From Pantoea sp. Eser (GTDB taxonomy: Bacteria; Pseudomonadota; Gammaproteobacteria; Enterobacterales; Enterobacteriaceae), in contig SZZY01000006.1 in NCBI GenBank assembly GCA_009830035.1, positions 62,001 to 126,000 of the forward strand: a stretch of DNA of 64,000 bases, read 5' to 3'. The first letter of the stretch is position 1; each line of letters begins with the position of its first letter. Positions 22,380-33,400 of this stretch are shown one piece after another. The notes beneath the pieces are model-generated. The model saw only the letters and a list, made by a program, of their open reading frames with translations. It did not search any database and was not told the origin of the DNA. The position numbers and the translations under genes were made by a program.

Positions 22380-22915
22380 TTATTGTTGATATGGAAAGCG
22401 GAATTTTTCTTGTTCGGTTGCAACTTTTGCCAGGATCCACTGTCGAGAGGCGGCTATTTTACCCAGTTCTGCCTGACTGTCATGACAAACCAGATAAAAA
22501 GCGTTTTTACTGACTAATACGTCGTTGAACGGACAAATTAATCGGCCGGCTTCAATTTCGCTCTGCGCCATCACGTTATCGGCCAGCGCTACGCCCTGAC
22601 CGTGAATGGCCGCCTGCAGTACCATCGCACTGTGGCTGAAGATAGGACCTTGCTGAACGTTAATGTGCTGCAGGCCAAGCTGGCGGATATACGATTGCCA
22701 GTCACGTCGCGGAGCATCGTGCAGCAGAGTAAATCGAGACAGATCCATCGGCGTTTTAAGTGGGTTTTCGCCGGTCATCAGGGAAGGCGAGCAGACCGGC
22801 AACAAATATTCTGCATAGAGTTTCTCAACCCGCAGGCCAGGCCAGTTACCGCGGCCGTAAAAAATCGCCACATCGACATCATCGGCCAGCTTACCTTCAT
22901 CACGGTCGACAGCCT
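22380..22915 (-). pseudogene. gcvA: GcvA transcriptional regulator, N-terminally deleted
   Basis: GcvA is the LysR-type regulator of the glycine cleavage genes and of the gcvB RNA. Only the C-terminal part from about residue 130 of 305 is left (QAVDRDEGKLADDVDVAIFYGRG), ending EKFRFPYQQ and almost identical to E. coli in the effector-binding domain. The whole winged-helix DNA-binding domain is gone. The upstream edge, near 22905-22917, runs directly into csdE on the opposite strand. It cannot act as a DNA-binding regulator. There is no second lesion in the retained part, so the deletion looks relatively recent. Confidence 0.95.
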
Positions 22916-23313
22916 GAAGGAGACGTTTAGCCGCTTTTATCAGTGGGAGGATCGCTATCGTCAGCTGATTCAGCTGAGCCGTCAGCTCCCGGCATTACCC
23001 GAAGCGTTAAAAAAAGCGGAGATTGAGCTGAGTGGCTGCGAAAACCGGGTCTGGCTGAGCAGCCAGTTGCGTCCGGATGGCACCCTGCACTTCTTATGGC
23101 GACAGTGAAGGCCGCATCGTGCACGGTCTGCTGGCCGTGCTGCTGACTGCCGTGGAAGGTTAGACACTGCAAGCGCTGCTTGAAAACGATCCGCTGGCGC
23201 TGTTCGATCAGCTGGGCCTGCGCGCCCAACTCAGCGCCGCCCGCAGCAGCGGTTTGCAGGCGCTTTCCACGGCGGTACAGCAGGCGGCGCGTCAGGCGCG
23301 CGATCAGGCCTGA
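22905..23313 (+). pseudogene. csdE: CsdE sulfur acceptor, truncated and frameshifted
   Basis: CsdE accepts sulfur from the cysteine desulfurase CsdA and works with TcdA in tRNA t6A cyclisation (147 aa in E. coli). The first 20 or so codons are missing; the frame starts at SLKETFSRFYQWEDRYRQL and has the active-site Cys in GCENRVWL. One T is inserted near 23091 (TTCTTATGG for TTCTATGG), and an in-frame TAG at 23161-23163 replaces the codon after VEG. The reading recovers to the end ([17 protein letters not shown], stop TGA 23311-23313). Confidence 0.93.
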
Positions 23314-24104
23314 CGGGCGGCACGCGCCAGATATTTCTTCAGCGCGTGAGAGACGGCGACAAAGCCGAAAGTGGCGGTCACCATAGTGGCCGCGCCAAAG
23401 CCGGCGGCGCATTCCATTCTTTTCGGTCCTTCTGCCGTGCTGCGTGAGGTACAAACGCTGCCGTCCGGCTGCGGATAGACCAGCGCCTCGGTCGAAAAGA
23501 CGCAGTCGATACCAAGTTTGCCCTTACTGTTTTTCACCACGCCAAAGGTTTTCAGCCGCTCACGCAGCTTTGCCGCCAGCGGATCCTGAATGGTTTTAGC
23601 CAGATCGGCGACCTGGATCTGAGTGGGATCGATCTGACCACCCGCCCCGCCCGCCGGTAGTGATCAGTGGGATCTTGTTTCGGCGGCACCATGCGATCAG
23701 CGCCGCTTTAGGCCGCACGCTGTCGATGGCATCGATCACATAATCGAATCCGGCCGCCATCAGCTCTGCGGTGTTGTCCGGCGTGATAAAGTCGTCGACG
23801 CAGATCACCTCACAATCGGGATTAATCGCGCAGGCGTTCCGCCATCACTTCGGTTTTGGCTTTGCCGACGTTGCCATTGAGCGCGCGAATCTGCCGGTTG
23901 GTATTGGTGATGCAGACATCATCCATATCGATTAGGGTGATTTTGCCAATCCCGGTGCGCACCAGCGCCTCGGCCGCCCAGGAGCCGACGCCGCCAATGC
24001 CGATGACGCAGAAGTGCGCATCCGCAAAACGCTGCAACGCATCCTGACCATACAGACGCGCCGTGCCACAACCGCTGGTGCCAGGCGTCATTTAACACTT
24101 TCAT
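23304..24104 (-). pseudogene. tcdA: tRNA threonylcarbamoyladenosine dehydratase TcdA, frameshifted
   Basis: TcdA (CsdL) converts t6A37 to the cyclic ct6A in ANN-decoding tRNAs, an E1-like ATP-dependent enzyme (268 aa). The start at 24102-24104 reads MKVLNDAWHQR, then the frame is lost just before GTARLYG. Next come GIGGVGSWAAEAL (nucleotide loop) and IDMDDVCITNTNRQ. A 2-bp loss in a CG run near 23825 follows MAERLR, and near 23650 the word CGGG is duplicated in the codons for TTGGAGGQID. The end is readable ([28 protein letters not shown]). With csdA absent and csdE broken the pathway is lost from this locus. Confidence 0.93.
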
Positions 24105-24123
24105 AGTTGAACCTGTAACGTCG

Positions 24124-24143
24124 TGCGGGCCCGCAGGCCCGCA
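24124..24143 (-). repeat. GC-rich hairpin between mltA and tcdA
   Basis: TGCGGGCC-CGCA-GGCCCGCA, an 8-bp stem with a four-base loop, stands in the 48-bp spacer downstream of mltA. There is no T-run on either strand, so it is at most a weak or Rho-assisted stop, or an mRNA-stabilising hairpin. Confidence 0.4.
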
Positions 24144-24152
24144 GAGAAGAAA

Positions 24153-25301
24153 TTAGTTGGAACCGAGTAGCAGTGAGCCATTATTGCCGTTTTGCGGGCT
24201 GGAGAACAGCGGTTGTCCGGCACCCGGTGCGGCTTTCAGTACCCAGACGCGGCCATAGTGGTTATAGAAACCGGCCAGATGGGCGGCGTCCGGCCCGATC
24301 CCCTGATAGATGTCGAAGTGCTGGCCTTTAATCGCGCCGCCTACATCCAGCGCCACCATCAGGCGCATCTCATATTTGCCGTTGAATTTGCCTTTCTCAT
24401 TTAACTGCGGCACTTCTGCCAGCAGGGTCGTACCGGCCGGAATGATCGAGCGGTCAGATGCAACGGACGCTTTTGCCACCAGCGACACCGCGCTGGCACC
24501 CCGCACTGGCGTAAACGGCTCTGGCTTAAAGAAGACGAATGACGGATTGGTTTCCAGCAGAGCACGAACTTCCTGCGGCGAATGTTCCTGCGCCCACTGG
24601 CGAATCGCCTGCATCGACATGTCTTCACGCTTCACTTCGCCACGATCGATCAGCTCTTTACCGATACTGTGGTAGCCCCAGCCATTTTTGCCGGCGTAGC
24701 CAAAGAAGCTCATCGGGCGACCATCGCCAAAGTCGACGTAACCACTGCCCTGCACATCCATCATGAAATTATCAACCAGCGAGTTGCTGTAGGCGATGAC
24801 GTAACGATCGTCGAGGCCGCCACTATAGATAGAGGCGCGGCTCGGGAGTTTTTCTCCGCGCTTACGCGGCGGCATGCGGTAAATCGGGTACTGGAATTCG
24901 CCCTGACGGGTATAGCGCGCTTCAACTACCGGCGTGTAGTAGCCGGTGAACTGCACGTTACCGTAGTTATCGGTCCCTTCCATCTGCCAGGCATTCAGGC
25001 CAAACTGCTGCAGCTGGCGGGTATCCGCCCCGGCCATCAGCCAGCTTTCGATGGCGCTGTAAGTGCCGTTCTGACGGCTGTACAGCCCTGACGAGGCAGT
25101 CTGAATCTGACGCACCTGCTCGCCAAAGTCCCGGCCATTCACCGGGCGGCCTTTGGCATTCGGCTGATTAACCAGCGCCAGTGGCTGTTCCAGTTTGCCA
25201 TCTTTATATTGCTGACCACGATCGGTCGGTTTAGAACTACAGCTCGCCAGCAGCGCGATGAGTGCGCCGGTCAGTGCAATCCTGGCACAGTGTGCTTTCA
25301 T
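24153..25301 (-). CDS. mltA: Membrane-bound lytic murein transglycosylase A
   Basis: MltA is an outer-membrane lipoprotein that cleaves glycan strands of peptidoglycan with formation of anhydromuramyl ends. 382 aa, slightly longer than E. coli (365). The signal peptide ends in the lipobox LLASC near residue 21. The double-psi barrel and 3D domains follow; the catalytic Asp is expected in MVALDVGGAIKGQHFDIYQG, and AGFYNHYGRVWVL closes the fold. No lesions. It is divergent from the initiator tRNA gene. Confidence 0.95.
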   Translation of the reverse strand: MKAHCARIALTGALIALLASCSSKPTDRGQQYKDGKLEQPLALVNQPNAKGRPVNGRDFGEQVRQIQTASSGLYSRQNGTYSAIESWLMAGADTRQLQQFGLNAWQMEGTDNYGNVQFTGYYTPVVEARYTRQGEFQYPIYRMPPRKRGEKLPSRASIYSGGLDDRYVIAYSNSLVDNFMMDVQGSGYVDFGDGRPMSFFGYAGKNGWGYHSIGKELIDRGEVKREDMSMQAIRQWAQEHSPQEVRALLETNPSFVFFKPEPFTPVRGASAVSLVAKASVASDRSIIPAGTTLLAEVPQLNEKGKFNGKYEMRLMVALDVGGAIKGQHFDIYQGIGPDAAHLAGFYNHYGRVWVLKAAPGAGQPLFSSPQNGNNGSLLLGSN

Positions 25302-25464
25302 TATTGTCTCTTTTTATAAATGTTCGTCCCGCGACGCTAGCAAAGCGCCCGACAGAATGAAATCCATCCGCTTTCTTCTCCTCGCCATCAGTTCATTAAT
25401 TGGCCAGATGTTTGATTCATTCAGCAACTGACTTTAAATTTGACCTTTATGTGCAAAAAAGGGG

Positions 25465-25492
25465 TTGCATCAAATAACGCGCGGAGTATAGT
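25465..25492 (+). promoter_or_regulatory. Promoter of the initiator tRNA gene
   Basis: TTGCAT (25465-25470) and TATAGT (25487-25492) are separated by 16 bp and end 13 bp before the tRNA 5' end. This is a good sigma-70 match at the right distance. Confidence 0.75.
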
Positions 25493-25505
25493 GTGCATCC
25501 ACGGA

Positions 25506-25582
<77 letters not shown>

Positions 25583-25590
25583 ATCATTTA

Positions 25591-25613
25591 AACACCTGAA
25601 AGGGTGTTTTTTT
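25591..25613 (+). terminator. Terminator of the initiator tRNA gene
   Basis: AACACC-TGAAAG-GGTGTT followed by an uninterrupted run of T up to 25613 begins eight bases after the tRNA CCA. A classic intrinsic terminator. Confidence 0.9.
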
Positions 25614-25692
25614 GTTTCTGCCGTTGCTGATTTCATTTTTCCCCCTGCCCGCCGTTAAGCGGCTGCGGATAGCACCGGCTACCCGCAAACCT

Positions 25693-26937
25693 TTAACGGT
25701 GTGCCAGCGCCGCCCCACTCTGCACGTATGACTTGATCCCCTGCAAAATCGCTTCTGCCACCTGATGCTGATAACGGGTAGTGCGCAACTTACGCTCCTC
25801 TTCCACGTTACTGATAAAAGCCGTCTCCACCAAGATGGACGGAATATCAGGCGCTTTCAGAACCGCAAACCCGGCCTGATCCACCGTACGCTTGTGCAGA
25901 TGGTTGATCCGCCCTATGCGGTGCAGCACCTCTTTACCGAACTTCAGGCTGTCATGGATGGTCTGCCGCTGCACCATATCGAACATGGTATGGTCGAGAT
26001 AACGATCGCCGCTCTTGCTGACGCCTCCAATCAGGTCAGATTCATTCTGGGTCTGTGCCAGGAAGCGGGCCGCGGCTGAGGTCGCGCCGCTGGTGGAGAG
26101 TGCAAACACCGACGAACCGCGCGCCGCCCGGCTGGTGAACGCATCGGCATGGATTGAAACGAACAGATCGGCGCGTTGCTTGCGGGCTTTGGCCACTCTA
26201 ACGCGCAGCGGGATAAACACATCTTCATTGCGCGTCATGTAGGCCTTCATGTTGGCCTCTTTATCGATCAACGCTTTCAGCCGTCGGCCGATCTTCAGCA
26301 CAATATCTTTCTCACGGGTTTTATATTTGCCGTGCGCGCCCGGATCTTCGCCGCCATGACCGGGATCGATCATGATAATGATTGGACGATCGCGCCCGGC
26401 TTTACCCGGTAGTGGTGCCTGCACCGTTTCATTTTTATCAAGATCGCCCTGGTTATAGTCCCTCAGTAACGCCAGCAGCGGATCGTCTTCAACCTGATTC
26501 TGGCTCGGATAGAGATCCACCACCAGCCGGTGATTGATCCCCGCCACCGGCGACAGGTTAAAGATCTTCGGCGCTACGCTTCGCTTTAGCTCCAGCACCA
26601 CCCGCACCGTATTGCTGTCAAACTGGCCGACACGTGCATTTTTAATGAAGGGATCATCTACCCTCACCTGCTTATCGACCCCTTTCAGTACCGTATTGAG
26701 GTGCAGGCCTTCAATATCGATCACCAGCCGTTCCGGATGACTCAGGGCAAACTGCTTATACTTCAGCGCCACATTCGATTCCAGCGTCATACGGGAATAG
26801 GTTGATGACGGCCAGATGCGTACCGCGACGATATGGTTTTTAGCGGCCATACCGACCCGGCTGACGCTTAACATCAGTAACGCGCCGGTTCCTTGTAAAA
26901 ATCGTCTGCGTGAAAAGTGGGAATTAAAATCCGACAT
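25693..26937 (-). CDS. amiC: N-acetylmuramoyl-L-alanine amidase AmiC
   Basis: AmiC is the septal amidase that splits peptidoglycan during daughter-cell separation; it is exported by Tat and activated by NlpD. 414 aa (417 in E. coli). A twin-arginine signal [15 protein letters not shown] is followed by an AMIN domain and the zinc amidase domain: [15 protein letters not shown] and SIHADAF hold zinc ligands, and the catalytic Glu is in [10 protein letters not shown]. No lesions. Divergent from argA. Confidence 0.96.
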   Translation of the reverse strand: MSDFNSHFSRRRFLQGTGALLMLSVSRVGMAAKNHIVAVRIWPSSTYSRMTLESNVALKYKQFALSHPERLVIDIEGLHLNTVLKGVDKQVRVDDPFIKNARVGQFDSNTVRVVLELKRSVAPKIFNLSPVAGINHRLVVDLYPSQNQVEDDPLLALLRDYNQGDLDKNETVQAPLPGKAGRDRPIIIMIDPGHGGEDPGAHGKYKTREKDIVLKIGRRLKALIDKEANMKAYMTRNEDVFIPLRVRVAKARKQRADLFVSIHADAFTSRAARGSSVFALSTSGATSAAARFLAQTQNESDLIGGVSKSGDRYLDHTMFDMVQRQTIHDSLKFGKEVLHRIGRINHLHKRTVDQAGFAVLKAPDIPSILVETAFISNVEEERKLRTTRYQHQVAEAILQGIKSYVQSGAALAHR

Positions 26938-27102
26938 GCCGCTCCAGCTGCTGTCTAATGTCTAAAAAAGCGCCAGTTAATCAAATGGCGGCGAAAACCT
27001 TATCCAATCCAGAAGGTGATGTCACCCCGGAAACCCTAAATAATGCAGGCTGTTAGCGGCTTTGACACCCGAAAAAACGTAAATTTTCGTCAGGATTAGC
27101 GC

Positions 27103-27156
27103 TTGCAAAATCGCAGTGAAAAGAATAAAAATACAAAAAATAAGAATAAACATTCA
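27103..27156 (+). promoter_or_regulatory. argA promoter with ArgR box
   Basis: TTGCAA (27103-27108) and TAAAAA (27126-27131), 17 bp apart, form a likely promoter. AGAATAAACATTCA at 27143-27156 matches the arginine-box pattern TGAAT-N4-ATTCA with one mismatch, and a weaker half-match overlaps the -10. Repression of argA by ArgR-arginine is expected. Confidence 0.6.
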
Positions 27157-27169
27157 CTGAGGGCTGGCT

Positions 27170-28510
27170 GTGAAGGAACGTAGTACTGAACTGGTTCAGG
27201 GTTTTCGCCATACCGTTCCCTATATCAATGCCCACCGGGGTAAGACATTTGTCATCATGCTGGGCGGCGAGGCGATTGAGCATGAGAACTTCTCGGGCAT
27301 CGTTAATGATATTGGCCTGCTGCACAGCCTCGGTATCCGCCTGGTGGTGGTTTATGGCGCCCGCCCACAAATTGATGCCAGCCTGGCCGAACACCAGCTG
27401 GAGCCGGCTTACCACAAGTTTACCCGGGTTACCGACGCGCAATCGCTGGAGCTGGTGAAGCAGGCGGCCGGTCGTCTGCAGTTAGATATCACCGCCCGTC
27501 TTTCGATGAGCCTCAACAATACCCCGCTGCAGGGCGCGCATATCAATGTGGTCAGCGGCAACTTCATTATTGCGCAGCCGCTGGGTGTCGATGATGGCGT
27601 CGATTATTGTCACAGCGGGCGTATTCGTCGTATCGATGAAGAGGCGATTCATCGTCAGCTGGATAACGATGCGATCGTGCTGCTTGGTCCGGTGGCGGTG
27701 TCAGTGACCGGTGAGAGTTTCAACCTTACTTCGGAAGAGGTCGCGACCCAGCTGGCCATTAAACTCAAAGCAGAAAAGATGATCGGCTTCTGCTCTGAAC
27801 AGGGCGCACTGGACAGCGAAGGAAATATCATATCTGAACTGTTCCCGAACGATGCCCAGGCGCGCATTGATGGGATTGAAAGCGACGGTGATTATCTCTC
27901 CGGCACCGTCCGTTTCCTGCGCGGCGCGGTTAAAGCCTGCCGCAGCGGCGTGCGGCGTAGCCATCTGATCAGCTATCAGGAAGATGGCGCGCTGTTGCAG
28001 GAGCTGTTCTCACGCGACGGCATCGGTACCCAGATTGTGATGGAGTCAGCTGAGCAGATTCGTCGTGCCAATATCAATGATATCGGCGGTATCCTCGAAC
28101 TGATCCGGCCGCTGGAGCAACAAGGGATTCTGGTGCGTCGCTCACGCGAACAGCTGGAGATGGAGATCGATAAATTCACCATCATTCAGCGCGACAATCT
28201 GACCATCGCCTGTGCCGCGCTCTATCCGTTTATGGATGAGAAGATCGGTGAGATGGCCTGCGTGGCGGTCCATCCCGACTACCGCAGCTCATCGCGCGGT
28301 GAAATGTTGCTGCAGCGCGTGGCTTTGCAGGCGCGTCAGATGGGGCTGCAGAAGCTGTTTGTGTTAACCACCCGCAGTATTCACTGGTTCCAAGAACGCG
28401 GCTTTACGCCGGTTGATATTGAGTCGCTGCCTGAGAGTAAAAAAGAGATGTACAACTATCAGCGCCGCTCAAAAGTCCTGATGGCCGATCTGAGCCGCAA
28501 CACGCTGTAA
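27170..28510 (+). CDS. argA: N-acetylglutamate synthase
   Basis: ArgA makes N-acetylglutamate from glutamate and acetyl-CoA, the first step of arginine synthesis, and is feedback inhibited by arginine. 446 aa (443 in E. coli). The GTG start at 27170 fits the E. coli N-terminus (VKERKTELV); no better upstream ATG is in frame. An amino-acid-kinase-like domain ([25 protein letters not shown]) is followed by a GNAT domain from about residue 295 ([18 protein letters not shown]). No lesions. Confidence 0.95.
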   Translation: MKERSTELVQGFRHTVPYINAHRGKTFVIMLGGEAIEHENFSGIVNDIGLLHSLGIRLVVVYGARPQIDASLAEHQLEPAYHKFTRVTDAQSLELVKQAAGRLQLDITARLSMSLNNTPLQGAHINVVSGNFIIAQPLGVDDGVDYCHSGRIRRIDEEAIHRQLDNDAIVLLGPVAVSVTGESFNLTSEEVATQLAIKLKAEKMIGFCSEQGALDSEGNIISELFPNDAQARIDGIESDGDYLSGTVRFLRGAVKACRSGVRRSHLISYQEDGALLQELFSRDGIGTQIVMESAEQIRRANINDIGGILELIRPLEQQGILVRRSREQLEMEIDKFTIIQRDNLTIACAALYPFMDEKIGEMACVAVHPDYRSSSRGEMLLQRVALQARQMGLQKLFVLTTRSIHWFQERGFTPVDIESLPESKKEMYNYQRRSKVLMADLSRNTL

Positions 28511-28516
28511 GCGCCA

Positions 28517-28552
28517 GCAGGGCCGGACGGTTGATGACGCCGGCCTGCTTTT
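28517..28552 (+). terminator. argA terminator
   Basis: GCAGGGCCGG and CCGGCCTGC (28517-28526, 28540-28548) pair with one bulged G and are followed by TTTT. It lies in the 50-bp gap between the convergent argA and recD. Confidence 0.7.
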
Positions 28553-28560
28553 CCTGCCAT

Positions 28561-30402
28561 TTATCCTGCCTCGCCCAGCCGCTCAACCAGACCGCTACGC
28601 CGCTGTGTTTGCAGCTGAACGGCTCGCTGAAACACCGCCGGATCGCTGTAGAGCGTCAGCTGTTTGCGAGCGCGCGTAATCGCGGTATAGACCAGCTCAC
28701 GGGTCAATACCGGCAGAAACTGGGTTGGCATCACCAGCGCGGTATGTTCAAACTCCGACCCCTGCGATTTGTGTACCGTCATCACCCAAGCGGTTTCATG
28801 CGATGGCAAACGGCTCGGCTGAATCGCTTTGATTCTGCCATCCGGCAGCGGGAAAAAGACTTTCAGGTTGCCCTCTTCGTCGCGCAGCGTAATGCCGATA
28901 TCGCCGTTGAACAGCCCCAGTGCGCTGTCGTTACGGGTGATCATCACCGGACGTCCCGCATACCAGCGCCCGCCGATCGCGGGGCGACGGATTCGCTGCA
29001 GCTGCATCAGCCGCTGTTCAACCCGCTGGTTAAGACCCTGCACGCCAAAGGGTCCGTCACGTAATGCGCACAGCAACTGATAGCGGCCAAAGGCGGCCAG
29101 CACCTCGGCAGGTGACGCCTGTTGCCTGATCAGCTGCAAATAAGGCTGATAGCCCTGCGCCACATCATCCAGCATCGCCTGATACGCTTCGCCACTGGTT
29201 AACGGCTGATAGCTAAGATCCTGATAGCCCGCGGCGAAGACCGCCTTCACCTGCTGTGCATCGCCGAAGTTAATCGCCTGAGCCAGCTGGCCGATGCCCG
29301 ATTTAGAGTCAAAACGGTAACTTTTTTGCAGCAGGCAGATACTGTCGCGAACGGCAGGTGCCAGCCGATCGTCACTGCCCTGCAGCGAACACCCGGTCAG
29401 CAAGGCGAGCTGTTCCGCGCGCGCCAAGCTGTAGCCGCTTTCGGTACAGCGACAGATATCGCCCAGCACCGCCCCCGCCTCGACCGAAGCCAGCTGGTCA
29501 CGATCGCCAAGAAACACCACCCGCGCATGGGCCGGCAGCGCGGCGATCAGCTTCGCCATCATCGACAGATCGACCATTGAGGCTTCGTCGACCACCAGCA
29601 CATCGAGATGCAGCCGGTTACCGGCGTGGTAGCGCAGACGCTGGGTATCCGGCTGCGCCCCCAGCAGGCGATGCAGCGTGGTCGCTTCCGTAGGAAAGCG
29701 CTGACGTTCTTCCTCTCTGACCGCTAAATTCTGCAACGCGTTGCCAAGCGATTCGGTGAGGCGCGCCGCGGCTTTGCCGGTCGGCGCGGCTAATTGAATC
29801 CGTAAGTTGCCGGGATTGAGCCGTATCAGTGCGGCGAGTAGTTTGGCGACCGTGGTGGTTTTCCCGGTGCCGGGCCCGCCGGAAATAACGGCGGTCTTGC
29901 GGGTCAGCGCGACAGCAGCAGCGATTTTCTGCCAGTCATCCGGACTATTGCCGAACAGGGTATTCAGCACCTCACTGGCCGCCTCAGCATCAAACGCCGA
30001 TTTCACTTCCTGCAGGGCAAAGAAGCTCGCCACTCTGCCCTCGCTGTGCCACAGACGATGCAGGTATAGACGGCGATTACTGAGTACCAGCGGGGTGACC
30101 AGGCTGCCGTCACTGACCGCAGACCAGTCGGCCAGCAGCGATGGCCAGTCATCCGGCGCGCCGGCAGCCTGCCACATAGCCTGCGCCAGCGCGGGCTGAC
30201 GGCCCGCAAACAGGCCCGCTTCGCTCAGGTTATCCAGCGGCAGGCAGACATGGCCTTCACCCGCTTCCGCGCTGACGCAGGCTGCCGCGAGCAGCCGCGC
30301 CGGTTGCGATTTATCCGCCAGCAGGCGGGCAAACTGAATATCTAACGGCCGCAGGAGACGCTTCTCTACCGCCTGCAGCAGCAAGCTCAGCATTTCACTC
30401 AT
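28561..30402 (-). CDS. recD: Exonuclease V subunit RecD
   Basis: RecD is the fast 5'-3' helicase of RecBCD. 613 aa (608 in E. coli). An N-terminal domain is followed by helicase motif I GGPGTGKTTTVAKLL near residue 175, motif II VVDEASMVDL and the C-terminal motif VHKSQGSEFEH. Its ATG overlaps the recB stop by 4 bp (ATGA), implying translational coupling. No lesions. Confidence 0.96.
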   Translation of the reverse strand: MSEMLSLLLQAVEKRLLRPLDIQFARLLADKSQPARLLAAACVSAEAGEGHVCLPLDNLSEAGLFAGRQPALAQAMWQAAGAPDDWPSLLADWSAVSDGSLVTPLVLSNRRLYLHRLWHSEGRVASFFALQEVKSAFDAEAASEVLNTLFGNSPDDWQKIAAAVALTRKTAVISGGPGTGKTTTVAKLLAALIRLNPGNLRIQLAAPTGKAAARLTESLGNALQNLAVREEERQRFPTEATTLHRLLGAQPDTQRLRYHAGNRLHLDVLVVDEASMVDLSMMAKLIAALPAHARVVFLGDRDQLASVEAGAVLGDICRCTESGYSLARAEQLALLTGCSLQGSDDRLAPAVRDSICLLQKSYRFDSKSGIGQLAQAINFGDAQQVKAVFAAGYQDLSYQPLTSGEAYQAMLDDVAQGYQPYLQLIRQQASPAEVLAAFGRYQLLCALRDGPFGVQGLNQRVEQRLMQLQRIRRPAIGGRWYAGRPVMITRNDSALGLFNGDIGITLRDEEGNLKVFFPLPDGRIKAIQPSRLPSHETAWVMTVHKSQGSEFEHTALVMPTQFLPVLTRELVYTAITRARKQLTLYSDPAVFQRAVQLQTQRRSGLVERLGEAG

Positions 30403-33400
30403 GACATCTCCCTGGTATGACCAAACAACGCATCAATCTCTTCAATAAAGGCTTTGCTGGGACGGGTGGCAAAAATACCGTTATCCGGCGAACTGCCATC
30501 CATCCCGCGCAAAAACAGATAAAATACCCCGCCGAAGTGGCGCTGATAATCATAATCCTGCAGACGGTGCTGAAGATAGCGATGCAGTGCCAAGGTATAC
30601 AGTTGATACTGTAAATCGTAGCGGTGGTCGATCATCGCCTGCGCCATCGCCTGTGGGGTATACGCGGCGTGGCTCTCTCCCAGCCAATTCGACTTGTAGT
30701 CGAGCAGATAATATTTTCCCTGCCAGCGGAACACCAGATCGATAAAGCCTTTTAACATGCCCTGCACCTGACGAAAATCGAGTGCCGCCGCCTGTTGTGA
30801 CAGCGGATCGTGACGGCGCAGCAGATCATCAAGGTCGGCAGCGGTCAGCAGATTATTAATCGGCAGATAAAACTCCATCTCGATCAGCCGGTCACTGCTG
30901 TTTATCGCCGACAGCGTCAGGCCGTCACCATTGAGCGGCGTATGCAGTACCCGCTCAATCCACTGCTGAATCACCGGTAACCAGTCCAGCGGATAGCAAT
31001 GATGCTGCAACTGATCTTCCAGCCAGAAAGCATCCGGCGGTTCGGCAAAGTCGATTGATTCAAACAGACCGTGCAAAAAGGTGCCCGGTGCGGCACCGCG
31101 TGGAAAGTGGTAAGGCGTGAGAGCCGCTTCTTCACCGCTCTCCTCTTCGCCTGCCGCATCGATATCGAAATTCGGCAGCGCATCCAGCAGCGCGGAGCTG
31201 TGGTGCTGTTGCAGGCCTGAGTAACTGGTGACCCGCCAGGCATCGGCCAGCGCGCGCGTCACCTCTCTGCTACTTAAGGCTTGATCGCCGATCGGCCGAT
31301 CCTGCCAGATTTCACCCGGCCGCAGGTCGTCAGCGATCACCTCAATCCCGTTGCCGCTTAACGCTGCTAACCGCTGGCTGGGCTGTTGCGCATCGGCCGC
31401 TTCGCCCCGCTGAACCAGATAACCGAGCGCGCTGTTGTGTAGATCGCTATCGCCCTCTTTTTTACGCGTTCCTTTGATCAACGGCGCAATACCGACGCTG
31501 CAGTGATAAACCGAACGGGTCAGCGCCACATAGAGCAGACGCAAATCCTCCGCCAGTCGCTCCTCTTCGGCCAGCTCCATGCTCTGGGCATCGCCCTGCA
31601 CATCCAGCAAGGCGGCAAAACTTTCACGATCGTGATAGAGCGCACTGGCCGCTTCGCGGTAGCCGGCGGCAAACGGCAGCCAGACCAGCGGATATTGCAG
31701 CCCTTTCGATTTATGGATGGTGACGATTTGCACCAGGTGGCGATCGCTTTCCAGCCGCAGCTGCTGGCTGGCCACCTGGCTATTGGGCCGGGCAATCTGC
31801 TGGGCCAGAAAGCGCACCAGCGCATGCGGGCTGTCGAGCTGCACCGAGGCTTCCTGCAGCAGTTCGCCCAGATGCATCAAATCGGTCAGGCGGCGCTCAC
31901 CGTTTTCGGAGGCCAGCATATTTTCAGCCAGCTGACGCTTGATCATCACGTCGCGCAGCATCGGCAACACGCCACGCTGGTGCCAGAGCTGCTGCCAGAC
32001 GGCAAACTGCTCGACCAGCGCATCCCACTCGCGCTCATTTTGGGTCAGTGTATCGAGCGTAGCGGCGTCAATGGCGAAGATAGAGGTCGCCAGTGCACTG
32101 CGCACCAGCCGCTCCTGCTCCGGTGCCTGGATCGCCTGCAGTAACCACAGCAGTTCCCGCGCTTCAGGCGTAGTATAGACGCTGTCGCGACTGGAGAGAT
32201 AGACCGAGGGAATCGATAGCGCATTGAGCGCATCGCGGATCAAACTCGCTTCGTTACGGCTGCGCACCAGCACGGTGATATCGGATGCGCGCACCGGACG
32301 CAGCGACTCCCCCTTTCCTAAGCAGGCGCGTTCCTGCTGTCCAGCCACCAGCCAGCGGCTGATATCCGCCGCACACTGACGCGCCATAAACTGCTGATAA
32401 TCGCTGCTGCCGACGCCTGCACCAGGCTGTAACCAAAAGCGCAGCGCCGGTTGCGGCCGATCGTCATAGATCAGTTTCAGCGCCTGATTCGGTGGTGCCG
32501 CTTTGACCTGCAGGAAAGGAATAGCAGAGAACAGAAACGGGGATTCCAGCTGACTAAACAGCCGGTTAACGCTATCGACCATTTCCGGCGACGAGCGCCA
32601 GTTAGTATCGAGCGTGTAGTGAGCGCTAACTTCGCTTCTCGCACGCAGATAGGTAAAAATATCCGCGCCGCGGAAGGCATAAATCGCCTGCTTAGGGTCA
32701 CCGATTAACAACAGCGCCTGTTCCGGCTGGTTGATATACAGCGTGCGGAAAATACGGTACTGCTGCGGATCGGTGTCCTGGAATTCATCGATCAGGGCGA
32801 CCGGGAACCGTGCCCGAATGGTCTCAGCCAGCAGGGTGCCGCCCGGCTGCTGCAACGCCTCATCCAGCTTGCTCAGCAGGTCATTAAAGCCTAACAGTGC
32901 CCTCAGCCGTTTCTCACGCTGAACGGTGGCGCGCACGTCAGTCAGCGCCTGTGCAATGATCACATCCCGCAGCGACAGAGGTTCCGCGAGAAACTGATCG
33001 ATAGCGTTAAACACTGGATGACTCGGGGCTTCGCCTTTTTTGGTTTTCTCCTCCAGCACCTGCTGACCAAAACGCTCCAGCTCTTTCGGCAGCTGGTAAT
33101 CCAGCGTTTCGCTGTTGGCCCACTGCGTGACTTTCGCCACCCAGACCGGCAGGTTTTTACTGCTGTAGCTGCGCTTATCGACACCGGAGGCGCTGATGAT
33201 GCCTTCAACATCGGCACTGAGCGACTGCCACTGCTGCTTGATTGAGGTAATGCGCGTCAGATTGCGAGCGTGGCGTGACGCCAGGGTTTCGTCGGCAGCA
33301 GGCGGCCGCTTCAGGCTGGGCGGTTCCCCCTGTAGCCAGGGGCGCAGCGTGGTCAGCAGGCTGTCCGGCCCGCTCCATTCCGCCGCAATCACCCGCGCCA

